Source: Budorcas taxicolor
Lineage: Eukaryota > Chordata > Mammalia > Artiodactyla > Bovidae
NCBI RefSeq assembly: GCF_023091745.1
Contig: NC_068913.1
Span: 33,176,501 to 33,240,500, forward strand
Length of the DNA stretch: 64,000 bases
Direction: 5' to 3'
Shown here piece after piece: positions 33,919 to 43,476 of this stretch. Each line of letters begins with the position of its first letter. Positions within the stretch are counted from its first letter, which is position 1. The notes beneath the pieces are model-generated. The model saw only the letters and a program-made list of their open reading frames with translations. It searched no databases and was not told the DNA's origin. A program made the translations under genes and the position numbers.

Positions 33919-34116
33919 ATTGTTTCGTCGCTCAGTCGAGCCCGCCAGTCTCCTCTATCCGTGGGATTTCCCAGGTAAGATACTGGAGTGGGTTGCCGTT
34001 TCCTTCTCTAGGGGATATTCCCAACCCAGGGATCAAACCCATATCTCCTGCAGGAGATATGTAAAGAAGAATCCGGCAGGAGGATTCTTTACCACTCAGC
34101 CACCAAGGAGGCAAAG
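33919..34116 (-). mobile_element. Bov-tA SINE with local palindromes
   Basis: Antisense SINE with a shortened body start ('cgtcgctcagtcgagcccgc') and head 'accactcagccaccaaggag'. Between body and head the usual sequence is replaced by a perfect 22-base palindrome (34040-34061) and an 8-base stem with a 7-base loop (34067-34089). Confidence 0.85.
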
Positions 34117-34447
34117 AAGTACTAAAAGTTATATTAAAAGATGGGGGTACATCAAACCTGAAAGCTTTCAAGGACCAAAGATGGACTGGTCACTTTATGT
34201 GAATGAAGTGAATGATAAGATGGATTATAACCGAAAGAATCATATAAATGTCCAACAATCCATCCTGCTGTAAATAATAACTGAAAAAATAAATGAGGGA
34301 GAGTAGACGAGTCGTCTTTAACAGAATTCCAGTCAACAAACGTAGAAAGAAAGAGGGAAGCAGAGAGTCACTACTGGACCACCACTGCAATTACTGCCAA
34401 AAGCAAGACCCATTGAAAGATGCTAAAACCGGGAGGCAAACGGGAAA
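34117..34447. other. Unassigned, possibly old L1 3' UTR
   Basis: The texture of 34190-34300 resembles decayed L1 3' UTR but I cannot support it base by base. Confidence 0.35.
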
Positions 34448-34785
34448 GAATGAAATAATGCCATTTGCAGCAACATGTATGGACTTTAGAGATTATCATA
34501 CTAGGTGGAGTAAGGCAGACAGGGAAAGATAAATATTAATATCATATGATATCATTTATATGTGGAGCCTAGAATATCATTTACAAAACAGAAACAGGCT
34601 CAGACATAGAGAACAAACTTATGGTTACCAAAGGGGAAAGTGGAGTGGTGTGGGAGGGATAAATGAGGAGTTTGGGACTGGCAAATGCCAGCTACTGTGT
34701 ATAAAAATAGATAAACAAGGTCCTCCTGGGAACAGGGAAGTATATTCAATATCTTGTAATAAACTACAGTGGAAAAGAAAAAGTC
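34448..34785 (+). mobile_element. Ruminant L1 3' UTR fragment
   Basis: 'gaatgaaataatgccatttg' (34449-34468), 'cagcaacatgtatggac', 'tcatttatatgtggagccta', 'aacttatggttaccaaaggg' (34616-34635), and 'atataaaaatagataaaca'-like steps are all in L1 order. It is a useful reference for the more altered L1 pieces in the 38-44 kb array. Confidence 0.9.
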
Positions 34786-34859
34786 AGGGAGTAAAAGTTT
34801 AAGCACAAACAGGACATTTGCACAGTCTCCAAGTATCTCTCCTCAAACGTTTAATAACT

Positions 34860-35372
34860 GTAAGAGGAAAAAGAGTAGGTTCATGGTGGAGAATCCTGAC
34901 AAATACCACCTTTGCCAAGTGATCAACGTTACCATCACCAGTAACACATACCAAAATCATGGACCCCTGATACGATGCATGGAACAGGCCACCTTTCTGT
35001 TGTATCCTTCCCCAAACCGCATAACCTGAATCATCAGGAAACATCACACAGACCCCAAAGGAAGGATTTCTAGAAAATAACTGATGACTGCTCTTTAAAA
35101 GCATCAAGTCCATTAAAGAGGATGGGAGAAGACTACATGAAATGTGGGATGCTGGAATAGAAAAAAAAAAAAAAAACCAGTAGTGGGGAAAGTGGTGAAG
35201 TCCCAATAAACTCTGTACATTTAATATATTGTACTAAGGTTGATTTTCTAGCTTACATAAATATTCAGTAGTTTTTAGATGCTAACACAGGAGGGGGTGG
35301 GTAAAGACTACACAACTATTTCTGCAACTCTTCTCAGTCTAAAATCACCTAAAAATAAAAATGTTACCCCAA
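34860..35372 (+). mobile_element. Old L1M-class 3' UTR relic
   Basis: 'atggtggagaatcctgacaa' (34882-34901), 'ccaagtgatcaacgttacca' (34916-34935), 'taacctgaatcatcaggaaa', then 'caactcttctcagtctaaaa' (35325-35344) and 'tcacctaaaaataaaaatg' match a widespread ancient L1-type 3' UTR. A17-type run at about 35160. Confidence 0.6.
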
Positions 35373-36989
35373 AACCATAAAACCCTCCTTTCTCCCACAT
35401 AATACCATACTTCAGCAACAGAAAAAAACTATTAAAGAGACAATTTTGCTGCAAGAACAGGCTACCACATTTTAGACTACTAAATCATTTCCCAAATCCT
35501 CTTTTCATCTTGAAATTGGGTCAGGAATCCTGGAGTCTTTTTTCCCCCCTCTCCTTCCTTCTTCAGATTTCTAAATCAGGAGTTCCTGCTGACTGCACGC
35601 AGCAGGCGCTGTCTCCTACACAGTTCCACGCCTCGCCGAGAGGCAAGGCCCAAGTCGGGGGGCCGTGCCCCTTCTCTGCCTCCACTGCAGGTTGGTGGAA
35701 AGTGGGTTCCCCCAGAGGTACTACAGCTGTTAGGATGTCTGTAAGCCCTTCTAGAATTTTTGTTGAGAAAAGCAATGCAGAGGAATCTCACCCAGAGCAA
35801 GGCTTGTGAGGCTTGGTGTTAAGGACCCCCAGTTGTCTCACTTTTTGAGGAAAACCACTCCCATCTCTGAATGTATAAATAAACTAATAGTGGTTAACGA
35901 AGTAAAAGCCATCTGCTGCTGTGTGAACACGCTGCCAAACCGTGACATTTCATAACGCTGTCTACATCTTCTATCTTCCCACAAGGCAGAGTTAAAAAAA
36001 AATTTTTTTTTTTTTAAATCTGAAGGCAGATATTTTACCTCACGAAGGTGTTAGCTGTGGTATGAGGAGACTTTTCATAAAGTCAGACTGACTTTTCAGT
36101 TAGTGCACAAGGGAAATGCCAATCTTTGATTAATATAAAATGTTTGCAGATTGATGATAAGAATCATTGGAAATGATACCTACTCTCAAAAATAGTTAAG
36201 GGAAGGACAGGCTTCTTACCAAAAAAAGAGGGAGTGGGTCAGGGCGAGAACCCATGAACCACAAAAACCACGTACTCAGCAGACACCGTCTAGGTGGGAA
36301 TACTTTGAATAGACTCAAGACACTGTGGAAATGTTTATGCTGTGAGGCTCAGGGATTCCTGAGACTTTGGGGATGAGAGAATTAGCATCACGTCCCTTTC
36401 TCCGGGCCTTAAGTCAGCTTCTTACAGCACCTGGGCACCCCTCAACCTGGCTCGTCAGCTCTGAAGGCCTCTGCCCAACAGCTCGATGCAGAGGCTAAGT
36501 CCCAAACCAGTAGCTGTCAGAACTTCTGACCCAGGGGATGACAGACAGCTTGCAATTGTGGATCTGAATTCAAGTGAGAACCCTCTCCTGACTGTAAGCC
36601 ACTAGTCACAAAGGCTTTGAACGGACTATCACATCTGGAAGTAAGATCAGCCCCCTGGCACCTGCCTGTGATTGTCATACGCCTCTCAGTACGCCCGTCT
36701 CTCACGGCAGGAGGAGCATGCACACCCGAGCCCTCCAGGCCTGACGGCAGGGCCTGTGCACTTCAACTCACTTCACCACGACCCCAAGAAGCGGCTTCCT
36801 GCCAGGCCCTTGTGCTTCTCCCCCTGATGGGCACCTGGACATCTCCATGGCCAGCAAGTGGGTGGTGGGGGTGCGAGTGGAGGTGGGGGGGCGGCTGGGC
36901 TGGGCTTCCAGGTTGCCGTGATGTGGGGACTTGAGTAGCTACATCTCGATGCCTCTCTTCAGGCAGCTAGGGGAAGTCTTGCCTAAACT
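35373..36989. other. No recognised feature
   Basis: Contains poly-A/T tracts at 35994-36016 and a G-rich run at 36848-36903 whose loops are too long for a strong quadruplex call. Chance frames only (105 codons, 36617-36934). Confidence 0.45.
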
Positions 36990-37530
36990 TCAGTGCATTA
37001 GATCTCGTTGCTACACACCAGGTACCACAAACCTGGGGCATCAGCAATGCCCATTTACCTCCTCTCAGTTTCTGTGGCTCAGGAGTCTGGGCATGGTGTG
37101 GCTGGGTCTTCTGCTCAGGGTCCAGAGGCTACAGCCAGGCTGTGAGTTGGGCTGGGTTCTCATCTGGGGACGTGACTGGAGAAAACCTGCCTCCGAGTTT
37201 ACTGGAGTCGTTAGCAGTACCAACCCTGGTGGCTGTGGGACTCGGGGCTCTGAGCTATTGCTGGGGGCCACGCTCAGCTGCTAGAGGTCACACCCTGCCC
37301 TGCCATGTGGTCATCTCACATCATGGCAGCTTACTATTTCAAAGCCACACAGAGAGTCTCTTTCACCTGTCTGCTAAGTTACCTGAGCTACCTGCTAACA
37401 TCCATCACCTTCACACATACTGTAACCCAGCCAAGGGGGTGACATCATAGCCTCTAACACCTTCCATTGGTTGCAAGCAAGACACGGGCGCCACCTGCCC
37501 TGAAAGGGAAGGGTGTGATCTGGGGGTTAC
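36990..37530. repeat. Ancient interspersed repeat, family not assigned
   Basis: 'tctgtggctcaggagtctgg' (37072-37091), 'tgggtcttctgctcagggtc' (37103-37122), 'gttctcatctggggacgtga', 'catcatggcagcttactatt' (37319-37338) and 'ccattggttgcaagcaagac' match a common old mammalian repeat that I know by pattern but not securely by name. Open frames here are shadows. Confidence 0.55.
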
Positions 37531-37769
37531 CGCAGTTTTTGCCTCCCACACTCAGATACTTCCTTTCGTATTTGATTCAGATTATAGGATTTGATTTCCT
37601 TTTTGATCCATCTTGTGGAGTCTGAAGTTGGCCTAGATTTCTGTTGCTGATCCCTAACTGCTTACCCCGTACACTCTCTCCTTCCAGATGCTCTTACATG
37701 ATGCAACTGAACACGCTGGTGGCAACCAGCATTCATGAATGAATGCCATCTACAGTCTAAGGACACCAA
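37531..37769. other. No recognised feature
   Basis: Short unique-looking spacer. Confidence 0.4.
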
Positions 37770-37880
37770 CTGAGAAAGAGTAAGATTGAGAAACCAATTG
37801 CCCAAGGTCACACAGATTACAATACAGACGACATGTGACCTGGGTCCACTTGATTCCAAATCCAAACAGTGCCTATTAGG
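37770..37880 (-). repeat. MIR SINE relic
   Basis: Antisense MIR: 'ccaattgcccaaggtcacac' (37795-37814) and 'gacatgtgacctgggtccac' (37830-37849), then a decayed tRNA-like head. Confidence 0.75.
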
Positions 37881-37974
37881 ATAGCGATAATAATTCCATG
37901 CATCTCCAGGACCAATAACAAAATAATGCATTAAATTGTAGTTAGTAAATTCAATAGTACTACAGAAAAATCAA

Positions 37975-38290
37975 CTACAATTTTCATTCATTGAGTTGCC
38001 AAATGACCCATGAATTTTACTCCTGGGCAAAAATATAATTGAGAAAAATACATGCCCCATTATGTTAATAGTAGCAGAATTCCCAACACACAAGAAATAG
38101 AAAAAAGGAAATTTAGCAACAAAAGACGGATGCCTAAAGGAGTGGCACACATACACAATGGAAAATACAAATGCCGATTAATCAATCGATGAATCAATTG
38201 ATTCAGAGAAAAATGGGTGAATATTAATCAAAACAAAAAGTGAAGTCAGAAAACCAAACATCACGTGATACCATGAATATCTGGGAGGCA
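37975..38290 (+). mobile_element. Old L1 ORF2/3' UTR fragment
   Basis: 'gaattttactcctgggcaaa' (38013-38032), 'aaaatacatgccccattatg' (38046-38065) and a decayed 'gatgcctaaaggagtggcac' follow the same part of L1 that recurs in the array next door. It is not a unit of the array, because the array's head sequence does not precede it. Confidence 0.65.
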
Positions 38291-38539
38291 AAAGTGAGAA
38301 AAACATGTCAGCAATAAGGCCACCTGCACTCGCCATCTGTATTATTTCGAATCTCTTTAGGAAATGATCATCTCCACACCAAGGCAGGCCTTGAACCATG
38401 AAACAATACGAGTGCACCCAGGGATGGGGGACGGATTGGGCTGGAAGCGCTTTGAAAAGTCACCTGGTCTGCCCCTCTCCCTGTGGGGGGCGGTTCCCAC
38501 CTCCGGCCTCTGTCTTTAGAGTTGCCTTACCTTTGGACC

Positions 38540-38673
38540 TGGGGAAGGAAATGGCAACCCACTCCAGTATTCCTGCCTAGAGAATCCCAGGGACGGAGGA
38601 GCCTGGTAGGCTACAATCCATGGGGTCGCAAAGAGTCGGACACAACTGAGCGACTTCACTTCACTTACCTTAT
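38540..38673 (+). mobile_element. BovA-type SINE in array unit 1
   Basis: Sense copy 'tggggaaggaaatggcaacc' to 'gagcgacttcacttcactta'. Its 14-base target duplication, cttacctttggacc, lies at 38526-38539 and 38674-38687. The same target, undivided, is recognisable in the other units. Confidence 0.93.
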
Positions 38674-38880
38674 CTTACCTTTGGACCACAGCACCTTCAC
38701 ATGAGCAGAAAAGAGGGGTGGGCATTGCTTGCTGGGGTGGAGGATACTGGGAAAAGAAGCGAGGAGACACAACCCCTAGGCAGTTTGTTCTGGCCCTTTT
38801 TACACTCTCATTTTCAACCAGGGAAGGCAACTTTCATGAAGGTTCTCGTTCCCCAATCAGCAGACTTGAAAATCAAGAAG

Positions 38881-38899
38881 TGCTGCCGCCTTGTGAGCG
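38881..38899 (-). promoter_or_regulatory. CTCF-like motif, unit 1 (degraded)
   Basis: TGCTGCCGCCTTGTGAGCG corresponds to the reverse complement of the CTCF core. The usual TGGCC is TGAGC here, so this is the weakest of the four. Confidence 0.3.
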
Positions 38900-40528
38900 T
38901 TTCTCCCAACACCACAGTTCAAGTCCAGGCTGCTGGGAACTGAATACTCCCAAGGCCTTAGGGGCTGTAAATGACACCTGCTCTCAAAAAGGGGCCTGAA
39001 GGATACTCAAGGAAAACGACAAAAGGGATAGGTTGTCAGGAAGCCTATTTCAGCCAGTAAAATTTACTCACCCACATCGTAAGAGGAAAAGTGTAGAACC
39101 ACAGGGAATCATCCCACCCAGCATCTCTTTCCTGACAAATGCAGATGAAAGGTCACGGGGGGAACCACCTGCCCCCAGGCAAGGCGGCCATCATCACTGA
39201 GTCTGCGCACAGGTATACTTGGAAGGGCGGACAGCAGGCGGAACATTCTAGCCCACTGGCGCGCGTGCAACTGGAATCAGCCACAGTGAGGACTGCATGA
39301 GAGGACATAACGCCAAAAGGACCAGACGTAGCATATGATGCGACACCCTCCCCACCGGGTGATCGCGTGGCAACACCTCCAAAAAGACGTGGTCTCTGCT
39401 GCACTATTTAAAAGAGGGAAAACACGGAGGCAACCATTATGTCCGGGACATGACTGCATCCAGGAAATGCGATGCCAAGTCACAAGCGCTTGTTTCTCAG
39501 CCATAGATGAGAGTGAAACAATACCATTTGAGCTACAGGGATGGGTCCACCCACATGAAGGAATGCACACAGTGGGAGACAAAGACGGCACGGTATCATT
39601 CATAGGTGAACTCGAGCACCTGAACACGACGGACTTATTAAAAAGGAGGGACAGACTCAGAGTTAGCAAACAGACCTAGTGTTACCGAGGGGACAAAAGA
39701 GGAGGGGTAAAACAGGCAGGTGCCCTTACCCTACACGCACTCACATATGTAAACCAGGTCACCAAAGAAAGCCTACCGCATAGCACAGAGAGCTGTGGTC
39801 CACGACACGGCGTATACCCTATCCATGCAAGGGTCTGGAAAAGACCGGATATACCTCCTCCTATACCTGAATCAAGGTGGTGTACAAATGCGATAAACAC
39901 AACACTGTCCATCAGCTATACCCCAACGTGAGCAGACATTATTTAACCGCTGTTAAAAAAAAAAAAAAAAAAAAGACTACTGCAGTCCCCGCAGGCCTCG
40001 GAAATCAGACTTGGGTCCAGTCGCTGGAGCCTGAGCAGCCTCGTCTCCCTCGGTGGGATGCTCCTAGGGCTGAGGGAGCCGAGGAGGCTCTGCTACCTGT
40101 GATCCTCTCACCGTAGACCTGTCTGTACCCCCCTTCCGGAGCATAGCATAATCTCCAGACCCAGTGTGTCCCTTCACCATTCAGACAGCCCTAGGGCACC
40201 CAGAGAATGGAGGACATATTGGGATGGAAGAGCTTTGAAAAGCTGCCTAGTCTGCACATCTCCCGTTGAGGGGGTTCCCACCGCTGGCCTCGGACATTAG
40301 TATCGCCTTACCTCTGGATGGCAGCACCTTCAGAGGAGCAGAAGAGAGGGGGTGGCGATTGGTCTCGGAGTGGGGATAAATTGGAGGGGCTCAACGGTAA
40401 TGAGGATGCTACAAATAAGACAACCCAGCAGTGTGTTCTGGCACTTTTTCGCTCACATTTACAACCCAGCAAACCCACTTTCAGGAAAGTTCTCCTTCCC
40501 CAGATAGCAGGGTTGAAAAATCACGACG

Positions 40529-40547
40529 TGCTGCCTCCTGGTGGCCG
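40529..40547 (-). promoter_or_regulatory. CTCF-like motif, unit 2 (best match)
   Basis: TGCTGCCTCCTGGTGGCCG agrees at 13-14 of 19 positions with the reverse complement of the CTCF consensus, including the whole CCTGGTGGCC core. Confidence 0.5.
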
Positions 40548-40605
40548 ATTCTCGCAACAACACCCTTCAATCTGGGACTTGTGGGAACTGAATACTCGGA
40601 AGGCT

Positions 40606-40922
40606 TCAGTTCAGTTCAGTCGCTCAGTCGTGTCCGACTCTTGCAACCCCATGAATCGCAGCACGCCAGGCCTCCCTGTCCATCACCAACTCCCGGAGTT
40701 CACTCAAACTCACGTCCGTCGAGTCGGTGATGCCATCCAGGCATCTCATCCTCTGTCGTCCCCTTCTCCTCCTGCCCCCAATCCCTCCCAGCATCAGAGT
40801 CTTTTCCAATGAGTCAGCTCTTCGCATGAGGTGGCCAAAGTACTGGAGTTTCAGCTTTAGCATCATTCCTTCCAAAGAACATCCAGGACTGATCTCCTTC
40901 AGAATGGACTGGTTGGATCTCC
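40606..40922 (-). mobile_element. BovB 3' fragment in array unit 2
   Basis: Antisense BovB tail and C-terminal RT sequence interrupting the head of unit 2, between 'aatactcggaaggc' and 'ggggttgtaaatgacacc'. The other units read across this point, so the BovB came after the amplification, or at least after unit 2 formed. Its frames show no lesion over the short retained segment. Confidence 0.92.
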
Positions 40923-41831
40923 CTGGGGTTGTAAATGACACCTGTCCTCAAGCATGGCACTTGTACTGGATACCAACCACAAACTCCAGGAGGGACAAGC
41001 TTTCAGGAAGCGCTTTTTAGGCAGGAAATTTTACTCACTGGAAGTATAAAAGGAAAAATATAAAATCACAGGGAATCAGGGTGGCCAGAGCCCAACACTT
41101 GTCTCTCCACGAATGCAAAAGAACGTTCCGAGGAGGAATCACCTGCTGCCAGTTAAGGCAGCCTACATCAAACACTCTGCACACATTTCATGTTGGGGAG
41201 GAATAAAACAGAGGGGATGCTCCCAGCACACTCTTAGGTGGGTGACTGGAGTCAGCCGCAGTGGGCAACAGCATGGGGAGACCTAACGCCCAAACGACCC
41301 GAGGTAGTCTTTGATGCGGCACTCCTCCCCACTACATGTATGCTTGGAGACACCTCTGGTGCAAAACACATATGAACCCCAATGGTCCCTGCTGCCCTTC
41401 TTAAAGAAGCAAGCTGTGAGTCAACCATAGTGTCCCCGACAGGTGATCGCATCCAGGAGATGCGATGCCCAGTTACAAGCAGATGTCACTCGGCCATAGG
41501 TGAAAATGAAACAAAACCATCTGCAGCTGCATGGATGGGTCCTCTAAATGAAGGAAATCAAACAGTGCAAGACAAAGATGGCACGGTATCATTCACAGGT
41601 GAAATTGACCACGAGCAACAGACGGAGTCATTTAAAAAGGAGGAACAGACACAGAGTTAGCAAACAGACTTAGTGTCACGGAGGGACGAAAGCGGAGGGA
41701 TAAAACTGAAGGATGCACTTCCCGTGCACGCACTCATGTAAGTAAACTGGGTCATCAAAGAAAACCTACTGCATAGCACATGGAGCTGCGGTCCATGACA
41801 CCGTGCAATACCCTATCTGTGCAAGGCATCT

Positions 41832-42125
41832 GGAGAAGGCAATGGCACCCACTCCAGTACTCTTGCCTGGAAAATCCCATGGACGGAGGAGCCTGGTGGG
41901 CTGCAGTCCATGGAGTCGCTGAGAGTCAGACACGACTGAGCGACTTCACTTTCACTTTTCACTTTCATGCATTGGAGAAGGAAATGGCAACCCACTCCAG
42001 TGTTCTTGCCTGGAGAATCCCAGGGACGGGGGAGCCTGGTGGGCTGCCATCTATGGGGTCGCACAGAGTCCATGTGGGTCTATGGGGTCGGACACGACTG
42101 AAGCGACTTAGCAGCAGCAGCAGCA
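41832..42125 (+). mobile_element. BOV-A2 dimeric SINE in array unit 2
   Basis: Two BovA monomers joined by 'cttcactttcacttttcac', ending in a CAG/AGC tract (42108-42129). An imperfect target duplication, gcaaggcatct at 41821-41831 and gcaagacatgt at 42126-42136, falls in the L1 tail of the unit. A short internal duplication of 'tatggggtcg' near 42051-42089 is private to this copy. Confidence 0.92.
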
Positions 42126-42262
42126 GCAAGACATGTAGAAAAGACTAGATATACTGTCACCTACACCTGAATCAAGGCGTTGTACAGATGCAGCAAACAC
42201 AACCCTGTCCATCAGCTAGACTCCAGCGTGAACAGACATTAATTTAACCTCTGGGGAAAAAA

Positions 42263-43476
42263 TGACTACTGTAGTCCCCTCAGGCCCCAGGAATCACACT
42301 TGGGTCACATCATGGGAGTCTGAGCAGCCTTGCCTGCCTGGGCTGGACACTCCAGGGGGAGCTGAGGACGATGTTCACCCATGATCCTCCTCACAGCAGA
42401 CCTGTCCCGTACCCCATTCGGGAGCAAAGCACAATCTCCAGACCCAGTTTGTCCCTGCAGGATTCACACAACCCCAGTGCACCCAGAGAGTGGAGGACAT
42501 ATTGGAATGGAAGACGTTTGAAGAGTTGCCTGGTCTGCGCATCTCCTATTGGAGGTGGGTGAGGGGCAGAGTCCCCACCTCCAGGCTCGGTACTTAAGAG
42601 TCTCTTACCTTTAGATGGTAGCACCCAGAGAGGAGCGGAATAGAAGGGTGGGATTGGTGTCGGGGTGGGGATGCCTTGGTGGGGCTGAATGGCAATGAGG
42701 ACACTAAGGATAAGGCACAAGCCCTTGGCAATTTGTCGTGGCGCTTTCCGCTCACATTTAGAGCCCAGCAAACCAACTTTCAGGAAGGTTCTCCTTCCCC
42801 AACAGCAGCGTTGAAAAATCGGGAAGTGCTGCCGCCTTGTGGCCGTTTCTCGCAACAACCCCTCTCAACCACGGGCTTCTGGGAACGGAAGACTCAGAAG
42901 CCTTAAGAGGTTCCAAACAATACCTGTCGTCAAGCACGGGACTTGAGCAGGATACCGAACACAAACCTGAAAGAGGACAGGCTTTCAGGAAGCGCTTTCA
43001 GCCTGGAAATTTTGTTCACTCTCAGTATAAGAAAAAATGTAAAACTACAAGGAAAAACGTCGGAGAGAGTGCAGGACATATTTCTCTTACGTTAATGAGT
43101 GCTCCAAGGTGGCGTCACCTGCTGCCAATCGAGACGACCATATTCAAACACTGCACACATTTCATGCTGAGGTTGGGGGAATAGGGCAGAGGGAACGGTC
43201 CTGCATGCTCTTGGGTGCGCAACCAACGTCAGCCACAGTGGGAACAGCGTGGGGGACCTAACACCCACATGACCCGAGGCAGCATTTGATGCAGCACTCT
43301 CCCCACTGCATGCAGGTCGTGCATGAACTGTATGCATGAACTGCGGGGCAAGGATCCAGAAAGGCTGGCTATACCTCCACCTATACCTGAATCAAGGTGT
43401 ACAACTGCAACAGACGCAACATTGTCCATCAACTACTCCAACGTGAAACAGACATTAATTTAACCACTGAAAAAAA
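42263..43476 (+). repeat. Array unit 3 (internally deleted)
   Basis: The only uninterrupted unit, 1214 bases. Head 42263-about 43080. The L1 part jumps from the segment equivalent to 41337 of unit 2 to that equivalent to about 41818, near 43318-43350. There a short 'gcatgaactg' is present twice, perhaps marking the deletion junction. Ends in A6. Confidence 0.82.
42827..42845 (-). promoter_or_regulatory. CTCF-like motif, unit 3
   Basis: TGCTGCCGCCTTGTGGCCG agrees at 13 of 19 positions with the CTCF reverse complement and keeps the GTGGCC core. Confidence 0.42.

Larger units (their letters stand above)
38411..39974 (+). repeat. Array unit 1
   Basis: Head from 'gtgcacccagggatgg' to about 39100, split by a SINE at 38540. 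The L1 part from about 39110 shows 'gcatctctttcctgacaaat', 'ctcagccatagatgagagtg' (39497-39516), 'gggatgggtccacccacatg' and 'cctgaatcaaggtggtgtac' in L1 order, then a pure 20-base A-run (39955-39974). The L1 part is rich in CpG compared with the L1 at 34448. A frame at 39335-39679 is L1 read-through, not a gene. Confidence 0.82.
39975..42262 (+). repeat. Array unit 2
   Basis: The most complete unit, enlarged by a BovB fragment (40606-40922) and a BOV-A2 SINE (41832-42125). Head 39975-about 41070, L1 part to 42262. 'gaggaatcacctgctgccag' (41132-41151), 'actctgcacacatttcatg' (41173-41191) and 'ctcggccataggtgaaaatg' (41490-41509) correspond to well-known L1 ORF2-end and 3' UTR steps. Confidence 0.82.

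Noticed and set aside
36848..36903. G-quadruplex in a G-rich run
   Set aside because: Loops between usable G-runs are too long for the standard pattern.
39335..40812. 114- and 164-codon frames in the array as genes
   Set aside because: They read through L1 tail, array head and BovB sequence and are not conserved between units.
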